This document shows, piece by piece, positions 46,674 through 58,468 of a DNA stretch of 64,000 bases (position 1 is its first letter; every line of letters starts with the position of its first letter). The notes under the pieces were generated by a model that ran no database searches, was not told the DNA's origin, and worked only from the letters and a program-made list of their open reading frames with translations. Origin of the DNA: Cordilura impudica (taxonomy: Eukaryota > Arthropoda > Insecta > Diptera > Scathophagidae). The position numbers were made by a program, and so were the translations under genes. The stretch is taken from NCBI GenBank assembly GCA_963682025.1, contig OY821519.1, forward strand, positions 102,358,585 through 102,422,584, in the 5' to 3' direction.

Positions 46674-46850
46674 CCAAGAGAAGTCAACGTACAGTAATAC
46701 CAATATATGCTAAGAGAAGTCAACGTACAGTAATACCAATATATGCCAAGAGAAGTTAACGTACAGTAATACCAAAATTTGCCAAGAGAAGTCAACGTAC
46801 AGTAATACCAAATTTTGTCGAGAGAAGTCAACGTACAGTAAAAGTAAAGT
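46674..46850. repeat. Five tandem 36-bp units
   Basis: Unit: CCAAGAGAAGTCAACGTACA plus GTAATACCAATATATG, with minor variation. Repeated at 48617-48793 within the duplication. Confidence 0.92.
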
Positions 46851-47060
46851 TGATTCTCCACGCATAACTTTCCTCAAACCCAACGAATTTAAGCAGTTAA
46901 TAGCTCAAAAGAAGGAGCTTGATCCACTGAGTGTTCTTAGACCTATGTCAACAGCCTACGTTAATTAGAACTCAAGTTATAGAGGTTTGAGAGAAGAAAA
47001 ATATTGAAAAAAATCTTGAATGCAAAGTTTATTCATAAATTCTTTTAATATATAAGATGA

Positions 47061-47213
47061 CTAGCCGATTCCAGCGCTCGAAATTCGAGTACAATTTCTA
47101 GGCAATTTCATTTCTCAACCTAGCCAATTCACAAACCAACACTTTTTTGGTTTATTATTACTGTGAATGAAAATAACAAACTCATTAACAAACACATTAA
47201 CAAATATAATAAG
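47061..47213 (-). mobile_element. Helitron family F, 5'-truncated copy
   Basis: It has the 3' hairpin and terminus (GCTCGAAATTCGAG; CTAG at 47061) but stops at 47213, lacking the 5' 200 bp. Confidence 0.75.
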
Positions 47214-47446
47214 GTGATGAAATTGATTAAGACGATAAAAATTAGTTTAGAGAAAGAAACTGTTCAACTGCGATATAAACTTAAAGGAAAAAATTATACT
47301 GTGATATTTACTTTTTGATTATTTTTACAATTATTATTATTCAATTATGTGTTTTATGTCGTTATGTCGTATAAAAACAAGGAAAAATGTTTTAATATTA
47401 AATGTGAAAAATTGACAAAAAGATAATATATCTAATAAATTATAAT

Positions 47447-47488
47447 ATCCCTGAAGAAGTTGGAAAAAATCCCAACGAAACGTAGGAT
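47447..47488 (+). ncRNA. Hammerhead-ribozyme-like motif, copy 1
   Basis: Order on the plus strand: ATCC (stem I), CTGAAGA (the invariant CUGANGA core), AGTTGG..CCCAAC (stem II), GAAA (core), CGTA ending in GUA (NUH cleavage triplet), GGAT (stem I partner). Stem I extends beyond a 3/3 internal loop as AATTAT (47438-47443) with ATAATT (47492-47497). Very short helix III is typical of minimal type I hammerheads in Penelope-like elements. Activity is not shown. Confidence 0.5.
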
Positions 47489-47923
47489 GAAATAATTAAA
47501 TAAATAATCTTTTATTTACATTGATTATGACCTTAAAAGCCCATTAGAAGGATTTCTAAATATATCAAAAAAATACAATAAAAAAGGTCGACAAAAAACT
47601 GAAATTAAGAAAATTACATTCCTTTAGAAGCAGAGAGTAAATTTAAGTACACGGCAATAAAACTTTTTGAAGGGTGTATTAAATGATGGCAACAAAACAA
47701 TATAGATGTTTCAAAAACATTGGTTCTTTCAGAGCAATCATTAAAAATATCTCATAACTCTCTCACAACTATCCAAAACTATTTTGTGTAATTTTACAAT
47801 GGTTTTAATTTTTTTTATTTACACTTTGTAATATGAATTGTTATATCAATTTTTGTTTTTTTCTTATATGGATTTCTCTCCTTTTTTTGTTGTTGGAATA
47901 AATAAGATATGTAATTAAATAAA

Positions 47924-48282
47924 CTAGCAGATTCCAGCCCTCGAAATTCGAGCGCAAATTCTAGGAAATTTTATTGTTTCGTTAAATAAAGATCCTAAAA
48001 GTATGCTAATCAATTTTATCCAATTCACAAATCAACACAAAAAACAAACTCATTTTTATTACAAACACATTGACAAATTTAATAAACACACACATAGCAT
48101 TGTGTAATTTTATGTATGTGTTAGTGGCAATTTTAAATGCAATTTACTCAAAATAAAGGAAAAAATTTAAAAATCTGTAAGTCTGTAAATCTGCTAATAA
48201 ACGTTCGGTCGAAATCGGGATAAAACGGTAGTACAAAACATCGGTTACAAGAAATCGCCTAGCCTATTATTATTATAGATAC
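47924..48282 (-). mobile_element. Helitron family F, copy inside Tigger
   Basis: CTAGCAGATTCCAGCCCTCG at the left (3' end on the minus strand) and a 5' end near 48280 (ATAATAATAGGCTAGGCG). Confidence 0.75.
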
Positions 48283-48476
48283 TATTCTGTTACACAAAAA
48301 GAAAGTTGCAAACACATTGTATTTTACTCGTTGTACTCGTTTTAACGAATTTTTCGATTTAAAGAACAGGCCTGACATATCGTTCGTTAAACCGGGAAAC
48401 CACTGTAATTGATTGACTGAAAATGAAACATGTCTAAAAAAATATCTACGTCATAAATCTCAAAAATATCTCTTTA

Positions 48477-48547
48477 CTAGCTGACCCGGCAAACGTTGTT
48501 TTGCCATATAACTTATTTCTAGTGAATATGTTTGTTTTAATTATTAC
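48477..48547 (-). mobile_element. Helitron 3' terminus (same type as 1734)
   Basis: On the minus strand it ends GCCGGGTCAGCTAG followed by T. The family C interior resumes at 49377, beyond the chimeric Helitron. Confidence 0.65.
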
Positions 48548-49374
48548 TAGAGGACCCCTGCTGCTCCGCAGCATTATATTATATTACATTAATTTTTATA
48601 ATTTAATACCAAAACTTGCCAAGAGAAGTCAACGTACAGTAATACCAATATATGCCAAGAGAAGTCAACGTACAGTAATACCAATATATGCCAAGAGAAG
48701 TTAACGTACAGTAATATCAAAATTTGCCAAGAGAAGTCAACGTACAGTAATACCAAATTTTGTAGAGAGAAGTCAACGTACAGTAAAAGTAAAGTTGATT
48801 CTCCACGCATAACTTTCCTCAAACCCAACGAATTTAAGCAGTTAATAGCTCAAAAGAAGGAGCTTGATCCACTGAGTGTTCTTAGACCTATGTCAACAGC
48901 CTACGTTAATTAGAACTCAAGTTATAGAGGTTTGAGAGAAGAAAAATATTGAAAAAAATCTTGAATGCAAAGTTTATTCATAAATTCTTTTAATATATAA
49001 GATGACTAGCAGATTCCAGCGCTCGAAATTCGAGTGCAATTTCTAGGCAATTTCATTTCTCAACCTAGCCAATTCACAAACCAACACTTTTTTGGCTTAT
49101 TATTACTGTGAATGAAAATAACAAACTCATTAACAAACACATTAACAAATATAATAAAATCACACACATAGCATACGTATAATTTTATGTATGTGTTAGT
49201 AGCAACTTTAAATGCAATTTACTCAAAATAAAGGAAAAAATTAAAATATCTGTAAGTCTATGAACAGCCAAAAAGAAATACCTTTCAAATTATATATGTT
49301 TGGTCCAAATCGGGATAAAACGGTAGAACAAAACATCGGCAACAAGAAATCGCCTAGCCTATTAATATTATAGA
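48548..49374 (-). mobile_element. Chimeric Helitron: family F plus carried Tigger sequence
   Basis: The 5' end TCTATAATATTAATAGGC starts at 49374, preceded by A. The F terminus CTAG is reached at 49006, but the sequence continues with 425 bp identical in origin to 46637-47060, and then a second terminus: hairpin GCTGCGGAGCAGC, GGGGTCCTCTAG at 48548 followed by T. A/T flanks on both sides fit one Helitron insertion. Confidence 0.6.
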
Positions 49375-49950
49375 TGATATATTTTTACCATGTATGGGAG
49401 GTGCTACGCCCGCTGGTTTGATCCCCACCCATTTTTTACATAACTTCTTTCACTCATCATTCGTGAACTTACACCAAGTTTCAATACTGTTTATAATACT
49501 CAAGATAATTTTTTTTTTGTATGAGAGGTGCCACGCCCACTAACCCAATCCCGTCCATTTTTCGTACGACTACTTACATTAACAACCAATTGACGTGAAG
49601 AAAGTTTCAAGACTCTGACCATCATAGTACTCTAGATATATGATGATATGTATTTACCATGTATGGAAGGTGCCAGGCCCACTTGTTTGATCTCGCCCAT
49701 TTTTATCTCTTCTTCTCACATTACTAACCTATGTGCTCCTACAAAGTTTCAGGACTCTTGCTATCATAAAGCTCCACATATATGATGTTAAAAAATTATT
49801 ATGTATGTGAGGTGCCACGCCCACTTCATATATTAAAAAAATACCAACTTTCACACTGTGAAAATTTCAAGAAGATCGGTCCTATGGTTTAGTCACCTAT
49901 TAATGTCAAATCCACAAACCCTCAAACCTACAAATTTTAAATTTTATATA

Positions 49951-51083
49951 CGAGGGCGGATCAATACGTCCGTGACTGTTTGAATGAAACACAGTTTTTT
50001 TGGAAAAAAAAAAAATAATTTTTCAACATAATCTCCTTTAGTTCAATACACTTAGTCCAACGTTTCTCCAATTTTTGTGGCCCTTCCAAAAATAGGATTT
50101 TTCGAGGTCCATAAAATAGGCATTTGTTTGATCAATAATTTCATCGTTGGAGCTAAATCTCTTCCCACCATTTTTTTAGGTTTGGATATAGGAAATAGTC
50201 ACTGGGGGCTAAATCTGGAGAATATGGCGGATGAGGTGCCAATTCGTAGTCCAGTTCATGGAATTTTGCCATTGAGACTGCACACGTGTACACCCGTGCA
50301 TTATCTTGATGAAAAAGAACTTTTTTCTTGGCCATATGGGGTCTTTTTCTTAAATCCTCGATGAGTCGATCCAATAAGTTGGCATAATATTCGCCGTTTA
50401 TTGTTTTTCCCTTTTGAAGGTAATCGATGTGGATTATCCCGCGTGCACCCCAAACAACTGTTGCCATCACCTTATTGGCCGACAAACTTACTTTGGCCTT
50501 CTTCGCGGTCGGTTCACCCGGAGAAACCAAATTTTTAGACTGCTGCTTGGTCTTCAGAGTATTGTAATGGATCCATGTTTCATCCACAGTTACAAAACGC
50601 CACAAAAACTCATTCTAATTGCGATTAAACAACTCCAAACAATCCTTTGAAGCTGTCACACGATTACGTTTATGGTCAATTAAGAGCAAACGCGGCACCC
50701 ATCTTGCAGACAGCTTTCTTAAACCCAACCAATCATTTAAAATCGAAACCACATTGCCATATGAAATGCCTATGACATCAACAATGTCACACACTTTTAC
50801 TCTTCGATCGACCAACACAATATCGTGGATTTTTTCGACATTTTCGGGTATATTGGCCTTAATTGGCCGTCCAGAACGTTCAGCGTCATTTGTATTTGTG
50901 CGACCACAGCGAAAGTCAGCAAACCACTTTTTTACCATTGAAATCGATGGTGCAGAGTCCCCATAGTATATATCAAGCTTTTCCTTGGTTTAATTGACGG
51001 TTTTTTTTCGCAAAAAATAATGTTTAGCACTCGAAATTCACTTTTTCTACTTTTAAAAAAATGGACTTATTGATCCGCCCTCG
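49951..51083 (-). mobile_element. Mariner transposon (DD34D), nearly complete
   Basis: Inverted ends CGAGGGCGGATCAATA (23 bp similar), TA duplicated at 49949-49950 and 51084-51085; length 1133 bp. Confidence 0.9.
50153..50938 (-). pseudogene. Mariner transposase with one in-frame stop
   Basis: Reading from 50938: MVKKWFADFRCGRTNTND, NVEKIHDIVLVDRRVKVCD (DNA-binding region), WVPRLLLIDHKRNRV (the WVPHEL-like block), a TAG at 50615-50617, then in the same frame WRFVTVDETWIHYN (first Asp), VLFHQDNARVYTC (second Asp) and YSPDLAPSDYFLYPNLKKW (third; 34 residues apart). The N-terminal start upstream of 50938 is also worn (a stop near 50990). Apart from these lesions it is full length, so it was lost recently. 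Confidence 0.88.
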
Positions 51084-51109
51084 TATATAACTGATGACCT
51101 CACACAAAT

Positions 51110-53505
51110 TTGCAATGCTCTCCCTGTAATAGGACTCGGGATATTTGTTATTGAATAATTATTTTGTATGGGAGGTGCTACCACCCCTGATCCGAACTCG
51201 CCCATTGTCACTACGACTACACATATTAACAATAGATGACCTCACACCAATTTTCAAAGCTCTCCTTGTTAGCGAACTTGAAATATTTGATATTGAAAAA
51301 TTATTTTGTATGGGAGGTGCCACCCCGATCCGATCGGAAAATTTGTTAGATCATTTTTATTATCTCCAAAGTTTATCTAGTCTATTTTAGCTCGATTGGA
51401 TCACGGAAAAAGGGTTAAAATCGAAAGGTTTTGTCGACACACAGGCAAGCAGAAAAGCAGACACTACGAGTTAATATATAGGATAAAATAACGGGAATTT
51501 TGAACATTTTCAAAAATAACCCGCAACAAATCTAGTATAAAAAAAGGTATTTTGAAAGTCAATTATACGCTGTACACGTCATAAAGAAACCATCCGAAGT
51601 TTTTTATAGCCTATATCATTCTGTGGTCAGAGTATAACGAGTTTGTGTTGATAATTGTAACTACAAAACATATTTAACCTAGACCCAATTTTAATTGTAC
51701 GGATTGACTCGGAATCATTTTCTGAGTTGGAATTAGAATAATTTACACAGTCATTTTCTGAGTCGATTTACCGATGTCCGTCCGTCCGCCTGTCTGTCTG
51801 TTTGTGTGGCCATGTTAACCTTGTATACAAAAATACAGTTTGGGAATGTTAATGTATTTTGATGAAATTTCGTATATAGGCTTTTATCCGTTATAAGAAT
51901 TGGAGAAGTCGTCAAACCTAGTTTGAATGATGGGCAAAAAACTATTGGTTTTTGGGCCACTGTATAACGCTTTTCATTTCTTCTAGACCATTTCGCACAA
52001 AATTTGACTTACTATATCATTCAACAATCATCATACTCACTTAATTTAACACCGTGTGACTTCTGGCTATGCAATTAACTCAAAATACCACTTCGTGGAC
52101 GACGTTTTGAATGGATTGAGGAAATAAAAGCCGAATTGCTGTAAAACTTTCCACGTAGAAAACGAAAAATCAATACGGCTCCTATCAAGAACTATTTCGT
52201 AAGAGCAAGCTGCAGCGCTTAGTTTCTTTTTGACAGCCATTGAAAGCAGACTTTTTGAATTTCGAGTGCTGATGAAATATTTTTTTCCGTAACCGTGTTT
52301 CGTAACCGTGGACTCAACATGGAGCTATCAAAAAGAAAAAAAACGGGGACCAAGGAACACACAAAGCAGTGAACTTCTCCGAGTGAACGTGAACCAAAAG
52401 TGAGTCTGTTGATTAACAAGGTCATGGCGACAGTTTTTTTTGGGATGCATGTAGTGTTATTCTTATCGATTATCTTGAAAAAGTGATCTTACACCATGAC
52501 AAAAATCCATAAATTGAGCTATGAACTGCTATTCCATCCACCATATTCTCCAGATTTAGGCTCCTGATCTATTTCCTGTTTGTAAACGGCAATGTTGAGA
52601 AACGAAACGTGCCGAAAAAATCTTTTATTCAAAAAGACTCTGAGTTATCTAGCCGCCATCGTATACGAGTATCTATACATCTTTGAGAGCAGAGTATACT
52701 TTCTTATAAGGTCTTTCTCACGATGACTACGAATCTGAACTTAGAATTTGATATTTTAGTACATCGTGAATAAATATTTTTTTACACAAAACTTAGTAAG
52801 TTATCTGAGAGTAGTACTTTTTTCCTTCGAACCACTTTTTGGGATCAAAACATTCACTGAAATTACTTTATATTTCGAGTTATTCGTTTTAAGCTTTACA
52901 AAAAAAAAAAAAAAACAAACGATAAAATTTCAGACCCTGAGATTAAAGTGTACAATCCTATTTTTTTGGGGTGGTTAATCCAAATCTGACATTAGAATGT
53001 ATCCATTATATTACTCTTAACTTTAAAAATGCAAAAAACAATGTATGTTTTTTTTGCAGAACTTATGCGTTCAGTTCAGATCTTAAGAAACAAATTTGCT
53101 TTTACTGTTGATATTAAGCTTGTAATATCTGTAATATTAACAGGCAAGGCAATTTCTTGTGGCCGTTTCTACGCTTTTAGTTATCCACCGATTTTGACAT
53201 ATACCATTTAAAAGGTATTTCTTTGCAGATGTCCACCATATTTACAGATATGCACCATCTGGTAAATTTTTTTGGAGTAATATTCATTTAAAGTTGCTAC
53301 TAACACATACATAAAACACATACTGTGTGTGTATTTATTATAAACTAGCAGATTTCAGCCCTCGAAATTCGAGCGCAAATTCTAGGAAATTTTATTTTTT
53401 CATTAAATAAAGACCCTAAAAGTATGCTAATCAATTATAGTCAATTCACAAATCAACACAAAAAATAAACTCATTTTTATTACAAACACATTAACAAATT
53501 TAATA
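51110..53505. repeat. Large inverted duplication, left arm
   Basis: It pairs with 54042-56337 (coordinates sum to about 107547 in the inner part). It contains family C units, a diverged DINE-like piece (51600-51960), a mariner-like relic (52200-52640) and AT-rich DNA. 53029-53211 is identical to the complement of 54336-54518. Confidence 0.9.
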
Positions 53506-53722
53506 AACACACACATAGCATTGTATAATTTTATGTATGTGTTAGAAGCAATTTTAAATGCAATTTACTCAAAATAAAGGAAGACATTTAAAAATCTGTA
53601 AATCTGAAAATCGGCTAAAAAGAAATACCTTTCAAATAATATATGTTTGGTCAAAATCGGGATAAAACGGTACAACAAAACATCAGCCATAAGAAATCGC
53701 CTAGCCTGTTAATATTATAGAT
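53345..53722 (-). mobile_element. Helitron family F, copy at the left inner edge
   Basis: CTAGCAGATTTCAGCCCTCG at the left, TAATATTATAGA at the right (5' end on the minus strand). Confidence 0.75.
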
Positions 53723-53826
53723 ATTAAAAGCCCTCTATTGAGTTGTGAATAGGCTAAAATTGATTAGCATATATTTAGGCTCTTTTTAAAAAAATTTATT
53801 TATATATCTTCTGTGTATTGAACAAA

Positions 53827-54202
53827 TCTATAATATTAATAGGCTAGGCGGTTTCTTGTGACCGATGTTTTGTTCTACTGTTTTGTCCGATTTTGACCAA
53901 CCATATATTATTTGAAAGTTATTTCTTTTTAGCTGTTTTGCAGATTTACAGATTTTTAAAATTTTTTCTATGTTTTGAGTAAATTGCATTTAAAGTTGCT
54001 ACTAACACATAAATAAAATTATACATATGCTATGTGTGTTTTATTAAATTTGTTAATGTGTTTGTAATAAAAATGAGTTTATTTTTTGTGTTGATTTGTG
54101 AATTGACTATAATTGATTAGCATACTTTTAGGGTCTTTATTTAATGAAAAAATAAAATTTCCTAGAATTTGCGCTCGAATTTCGAGGGCTGAAATCTGCT
54201 AG
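53827..54202 (+). mobile_element. Helitron family F, copy at the right inner edge
   Basis: TCTATAATATTAATAGGC at 53827, after A, to CTGCTAG at 54202, followed by T: a textbook Helitron insertion. Confidence 0.8.
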
Positions 54203-56337
54203 TTTATAATAAATACACACACAGTATGTGTTTTATGTATGTGTTAGTAGCAACTTTAAATGAATATTACTCCAAAAAAATTTACCAGATGGTGCATATC
54301 TGTAAATATGGTGGACATCTGCAAAGAAATACCTTTTAAATGGTATATGTCAAAATCGGTGGATAACTAAAAGCGTAGAAACGGCCACAAGAAATTGCCT
54401 TGCCTGTTAATATTACAGATATTACAAGCTTAATATCAACAGTAAAAGCAAATTTGTTTCTTAAGATCTGAACTGAACGCATAAGTTCTGCAAAAAAAAC
54501 ATACATTGTTTTTTGCATTTTTAAAGTTAAGAGTAATATAATGGATACATTCTAATGTCAGATTTGGATTAACCACCCCAAAAAAATAGGATTGTACACT
54601 TTAATCTCAGGGTCTGAAATTTTATCGTTTGTTTTTTTTTTTTTTGTAAAGCTTAAAACGAATAACTCGAAATATAAAGTAATTTCAGTGAATGTTTTGA
54701 TCCCAAAAAGTGGTTCGAAGGAAAAAAGTACTACTCTCAGATAACTTACTAAGTTTTGTGTAAAAAAATATTTATTCACGATGTACTAAAATATCAAATT
54801 CTAAGTTCAGATTCGTAGTCATCGCGAGAAAGACCTTATAAGAAAGTATACTCTGCTCTCAAAGATGTATAGATACTCGTATACGATGGCGGCTAGATAA
54901 CTCAGAGTCTTTTTGAATAAAAGATTTTTTCGGCACGTTTCGTTTCTCAACATTGCCGTTTGCAAACAGGAAATAGATCAGGAGCCTAAATCTGGAGAAT
55001 ATGGAGGATGGAATAGCAGTTCATAGCTCAATTTATGGATTTTTGTCATGGTGTAAGATCACTTTTTCAAGATAATCGATAAGAATGACACTACATGCAT
55101 CCCAAAAAACTGGCGCCATGACCTTGTTGATCGACAGACTCTCTTTTGGTTCACGTTCACCCGGAGAAGTTCACTGCTTTGTGTGTTTCTTGGTCCCCGT
55201 TTTTTTTTTCTTTTTGATAGATCCATGTTGCGTCCACGGTTACGAAATACGGTCACGGAAAAAAAATATTTCATCAGCACTCGAAATTCAAAAAGTCTGC
55301 TTTCAATGGCTGTCAAATAGAAACTAAGCGCTGCAGCTTGCTCTTACGAGATAGTTCTTGATAGGAGCCGTATTGATTTTTCATTTTCTACGTAGAAAAT
55401 TTTGCAGCAATTGGGCTTTTATTTCCTCAATCGATTCAAAACATTGTCCACGGAGTGGTATTTTGAGTTAATTGCATAGCCAGAAGTCACACGGTGTTAA
55501 ATTAAGTGAATATGATGGTTGTTCAATGATATAGTTAGTCAAATTTTGTGCGAAATGGTCTAGAAGAAACAAAAAGTGTTATACGGTGGCCCAATAACCA
55601 ATAGTTTTTTGCCCATCATTCAAACTAGATTTGAAGACTTCACCAATTCCTATAACGGATAAAAGCCTATATACTGAATTTCATCAAAATACATTAACAT
55701 TCCCGAACTGTATTTTTGTATACAAGGTTAACATGGCCACACAAACAGACAGACAGGCGGACGGACGGACATCGCTAAATCGACTCAGAAAATGATTGTG
55801 AAAATTATTCTTTTTCCAAGTCAGAAAATGATTCCGAGTCGATCCGTAAAATAAAAGTTGGGTCTAGGTTAAATATTTTTGGTAGTCACAATTATCAACA
55901 CAAACTTGTTTTACCCTGACCACAGAATGATGTAGGCCATAAAAAACTTCGGATGGTTTCTTTATGACGTATGTAGCGTATAATAGACCTTCAAAATACG
56001 TTTTATTTGATACAAGATTTGTTGCCGATATTTTATTCTTTTTATAAACTCGTAGTGTCTGCTTGTCTGCTTGCCTGTGTGTCGACAAGAATTTGGCTCG
56101 ATTTTAACCCTTTTCCCGTGATCCAATCGAGTTAAAATAGACTAGATAGACTTGTGGAGATAATAGAAATGATCTAACAAATTTTCGGATCGGATCGGGG
56201 TGACACCTCCCATACAAAATAATTTTTCAATATCAAATATCTCAAGTTCTATAATAAGGAGAGCTTTGAAAATTGTTAATATGAGTAGTCGTAATGACAA
56301 TGGGCGAGTTCGGATCAGGGGTGGTAGCACCTCCCAA
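54042..56337. repeat. Large inverted duplication, right arm
   Basis: Reverse complement of the left arm, nearly identical near the centre and a few percent diverged toward the outside (for example 55085-55327 against 52219-52425). The spacer is about 535 bp. Confidence 0.9.
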
Positions 56338-56395
56338 ATATCTCAAGTCCTATAATAAGGAGAGCTTTGAAAATTGTTAATATGAGTAGTCGTAA

Positions 56396-56763
56396 TTTAT
56401 TTATATATCTTCTGTGTATTGAACAAATCTATAATATTAATAGGCTAGGCGGTTTCTTGTGACCGATGTTTTGTTCTACTGTTTTGTCCGATTTTGACCA
56501 ACCATATATTATTTGAAAGTTATTTCTTTTTAGCTGTTTTGCAGATTTACAGATTTTTAAAATTTTTTCTATGTTTTGAGTAAATTGCATTTAAAGTTGC
56601 TACTAACACATAAATAAAATTATACATATGCTATGTGTGTTTTATTAAATTTGTTAATGTGTTTGTTAATGAACCATAAAAGTGTTGGTTTGTGAATTGA
56701 CTAAGTTGAAAAATAAAGCTACGTAGAATTTGCACTCGAATTTTGAGCGCTGGAATCTGCTAG
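56396..56763 (+). mobile_element. Helitron family F copy with duplicated 5' flank
   Basis: 56396-56665 repeats 53797-54065 almost exactly, including about 30 bp outside the Helitron. The 3' end CTGCTAG is at 56763. Confidence 0.8.
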
Positions 56764-56814
56764 TATTTATAATTGAATTTAATTAAATATATATACTATG
56801 CTCTGCTAGTGCGG

Positions 56815-57840
56815 TAACATTGATTTTCTTTTGCTTTTTAAACTCTCCACATCAATGTGCAGAGGATATATATCAGTTTGGCATTCCGTTTGTAACGAAT
56901 CGAAATAATTAACAACTCAAATCGATATAGCGATGTCCGTCACGCTCATAACGTAATATTGTTATTATTTCGAGCGGGTTGGTATTTAATTTTTTAGCTT
57001 CTAGGGCCAATATCCGAGGAATGACGCATGTGTTTACATTTATCCTGATTACATTTAATAATTGCTTTCATTATTAAATCTGGTCTTATTACACTATTTA
57101 TAATAAATGTTAACAAAATATTTCAAAAAGTAACCAATTTGAGAAACTTAATATTAAATTATTACAACAAATACACACACACACATTTTGGGTCATATCT
57201 TGCACAATAATGCCTAACTAGCAGATTGCAGCGCACGTAATTCGAGTGCAATTACTAGGTAGCTTTACTTTTCAACTTAGCCAATTCACAAAGCAACACT
57301 TTTATGGTTTATTATTATTGTGAATGAAGATAACAAACTCATTAACATACATATTAACATATGTAATAAAACACACATAGCATATGTATAATTTTATGTA
57401 TGTGTTAGTAGACACTTTAAATGCAATTTACTCAAAATAAAGGAAAAAATTTAAAAATCTGTAAACCTGCAAAACGGCTAAAAAGAAATACCTTTCAAAT
57501 GATATACGTTTGGTCAAAATCGGGATAAAACGGTAGAACAAAACATCGGTCACAGAAATCGCCTAGCCTATTAATATTATTAAAATATTCTAAATACCAA
57601 CCAGCTCGAAATAATGACAAACAATATTATCATAAGTTTAGCCAGTCAAATGGTTTATTCTGTGAATGAGCGTGATTTCAACAGGCAGACGGGCGGACAG
57701 ACGAATATCGCTATATCGACGCGAGTTGTTATAAGAATCAAGAAAATATATACTTTATGGGTTTACAAATGCATTTTTCGATGCGCTGCAAACTGAATGG
57801 CAAACTGATATATATGTACACATTCTCTGCACAGTGGTGC
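56815..57840. mobile_element. Foldback element H, split by a Helitron
   Basis: 56855-56995 pairs in inverted orientation with 57600-57840 (shared GTGCAGAG, ATATATCAGTTTG, CGATATAGCGAT and TTATTTCGAGC...GGTTGGTATTTA). A fragment of the same family is at 1560-1650. Confidence 0.6.
57218..57580 (-). mobile_element. Helitron family F, copy inside element H
   Basis: CTAGCAGATTGCAGCGCACG at the left (3' end on the minus strand), TAATATTAATAGGC 5' region at the right. Confidence 0.75.
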
Positions 57841-58260
57841 GGAGGGTAAAAAACGCACAAAAATTTTTGTTAATTATCTTAAAAATTTTCAACATAATTT
57901 TGTTAATTATCGTATAAATTTTAAAATCTAACCCTTTTGTCTCTCAGTGTTGACAACTTTTGTTATAATATTGTGTTTAGAACACGGATGGAGTGTTTCA
58001 AAATTCGAATTCAACACTCTCACTTGTTTTTGTTTTAAATTTGGAGGAAATGTGAAAATTTTTTTACTACTTATCCAAATTGGAGCGCAGTAAGAGGAGA
58101 CCTTTCTCTTCCGGAAAGCATATTATACGGCACCCTATAATCGGACTAGACTGATGATAATTGCCGTATTTGTTTTAATTCTATTATTACTATTACTTTT
58201 TGAACTGATTAATACTCAATATATAAAACAAAATATACTAAAATTAGACTTTTAACTTAC
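57841..58260. other. 5' end of the giant intron, unassigned
   Basis: No repeat or coding signal apart from the donor GTAAGTT at 58260-58254 (minus strand). Confidence 0.4.
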
Positions 58261-58388
58261 GCGTTTGACCTGTCTTGGTCGGCATACTGGACCAGCGGCC
58301 AGTGCGCGGCGTTCTTCATTTTCCTTGGCAGCAGCCTCTTTGTATTCTGGTGGTGGCCATTTCAAATCTCCACGCATATTGCTGCCTC
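58261..58388 (-). CDS. Gln-rich gene, penultimate exon (43 codons)
   Basis: The acceptor is ATATTTCAG and the donor GTAAGTT. The peptide is [18 protein letters not shown], then [20 protein letters not shown] and RQVKR. It is charged with a Pro-aromatic core (KWPPPEYK). An 80-bp intron (58389-58468) separates it from the Q-rich exon. The donor leads into the 13.1-kb intron. A plus-strand open frame over the same bases is a shadow. Confidence 0.87.
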
Positions 58389-58468
58389 CTGAAATATCGT
58401 CAGTAGACAATTCTTTAATTAAATTTATAGTAAATCAGACGCTTTGAAATTATATTAAAAATACTAAC

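Larger units (their letters stand above)
46637..47213. repeat. Direct duplication, copy 1 (partner 48580-49158)
   Basis: Nearly identical 577 bp: Tigger-derived sequence with five 36-bp tandem units (46674-46850), then a Helitron F 3' half starting CTAG at 47061. Confidence 0.88.
45510..48405 (+). mobile_element. Tigger-type transposon, decayed, with nested insertions
   Basis: The ends are CAGCGGTTTCCCGATTTAA (left) and the complement of CAGTGGTTTCCCGGTTTAAC (right), each flanked by TA (45508-45509, 48406-48407). Two Helitron F pieces and the hammerhead-like segment lie inside. Confidence 0.85.
49377..51340 (-). mobile_element. Helitron family C array, split by a mariner
   Basis: Units of the GGGAGGTGCCACGCCCAC type at 49398, 49524, 49668 and 49810, and, after the mariner, at 51165 and 51310. 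Confidence 0.65.

Noticed and set aside
46674..46850. Regular 36-bp repeats resembling a CRISPR array
   Set aside because: The units are directly adjacent without unique spacers, and the context is a eukaryotic transposon.
50077..50364. Plus-strand frame opposite the mariner transposase
   Set aside because: The minus strand carries the catalytic motifs.
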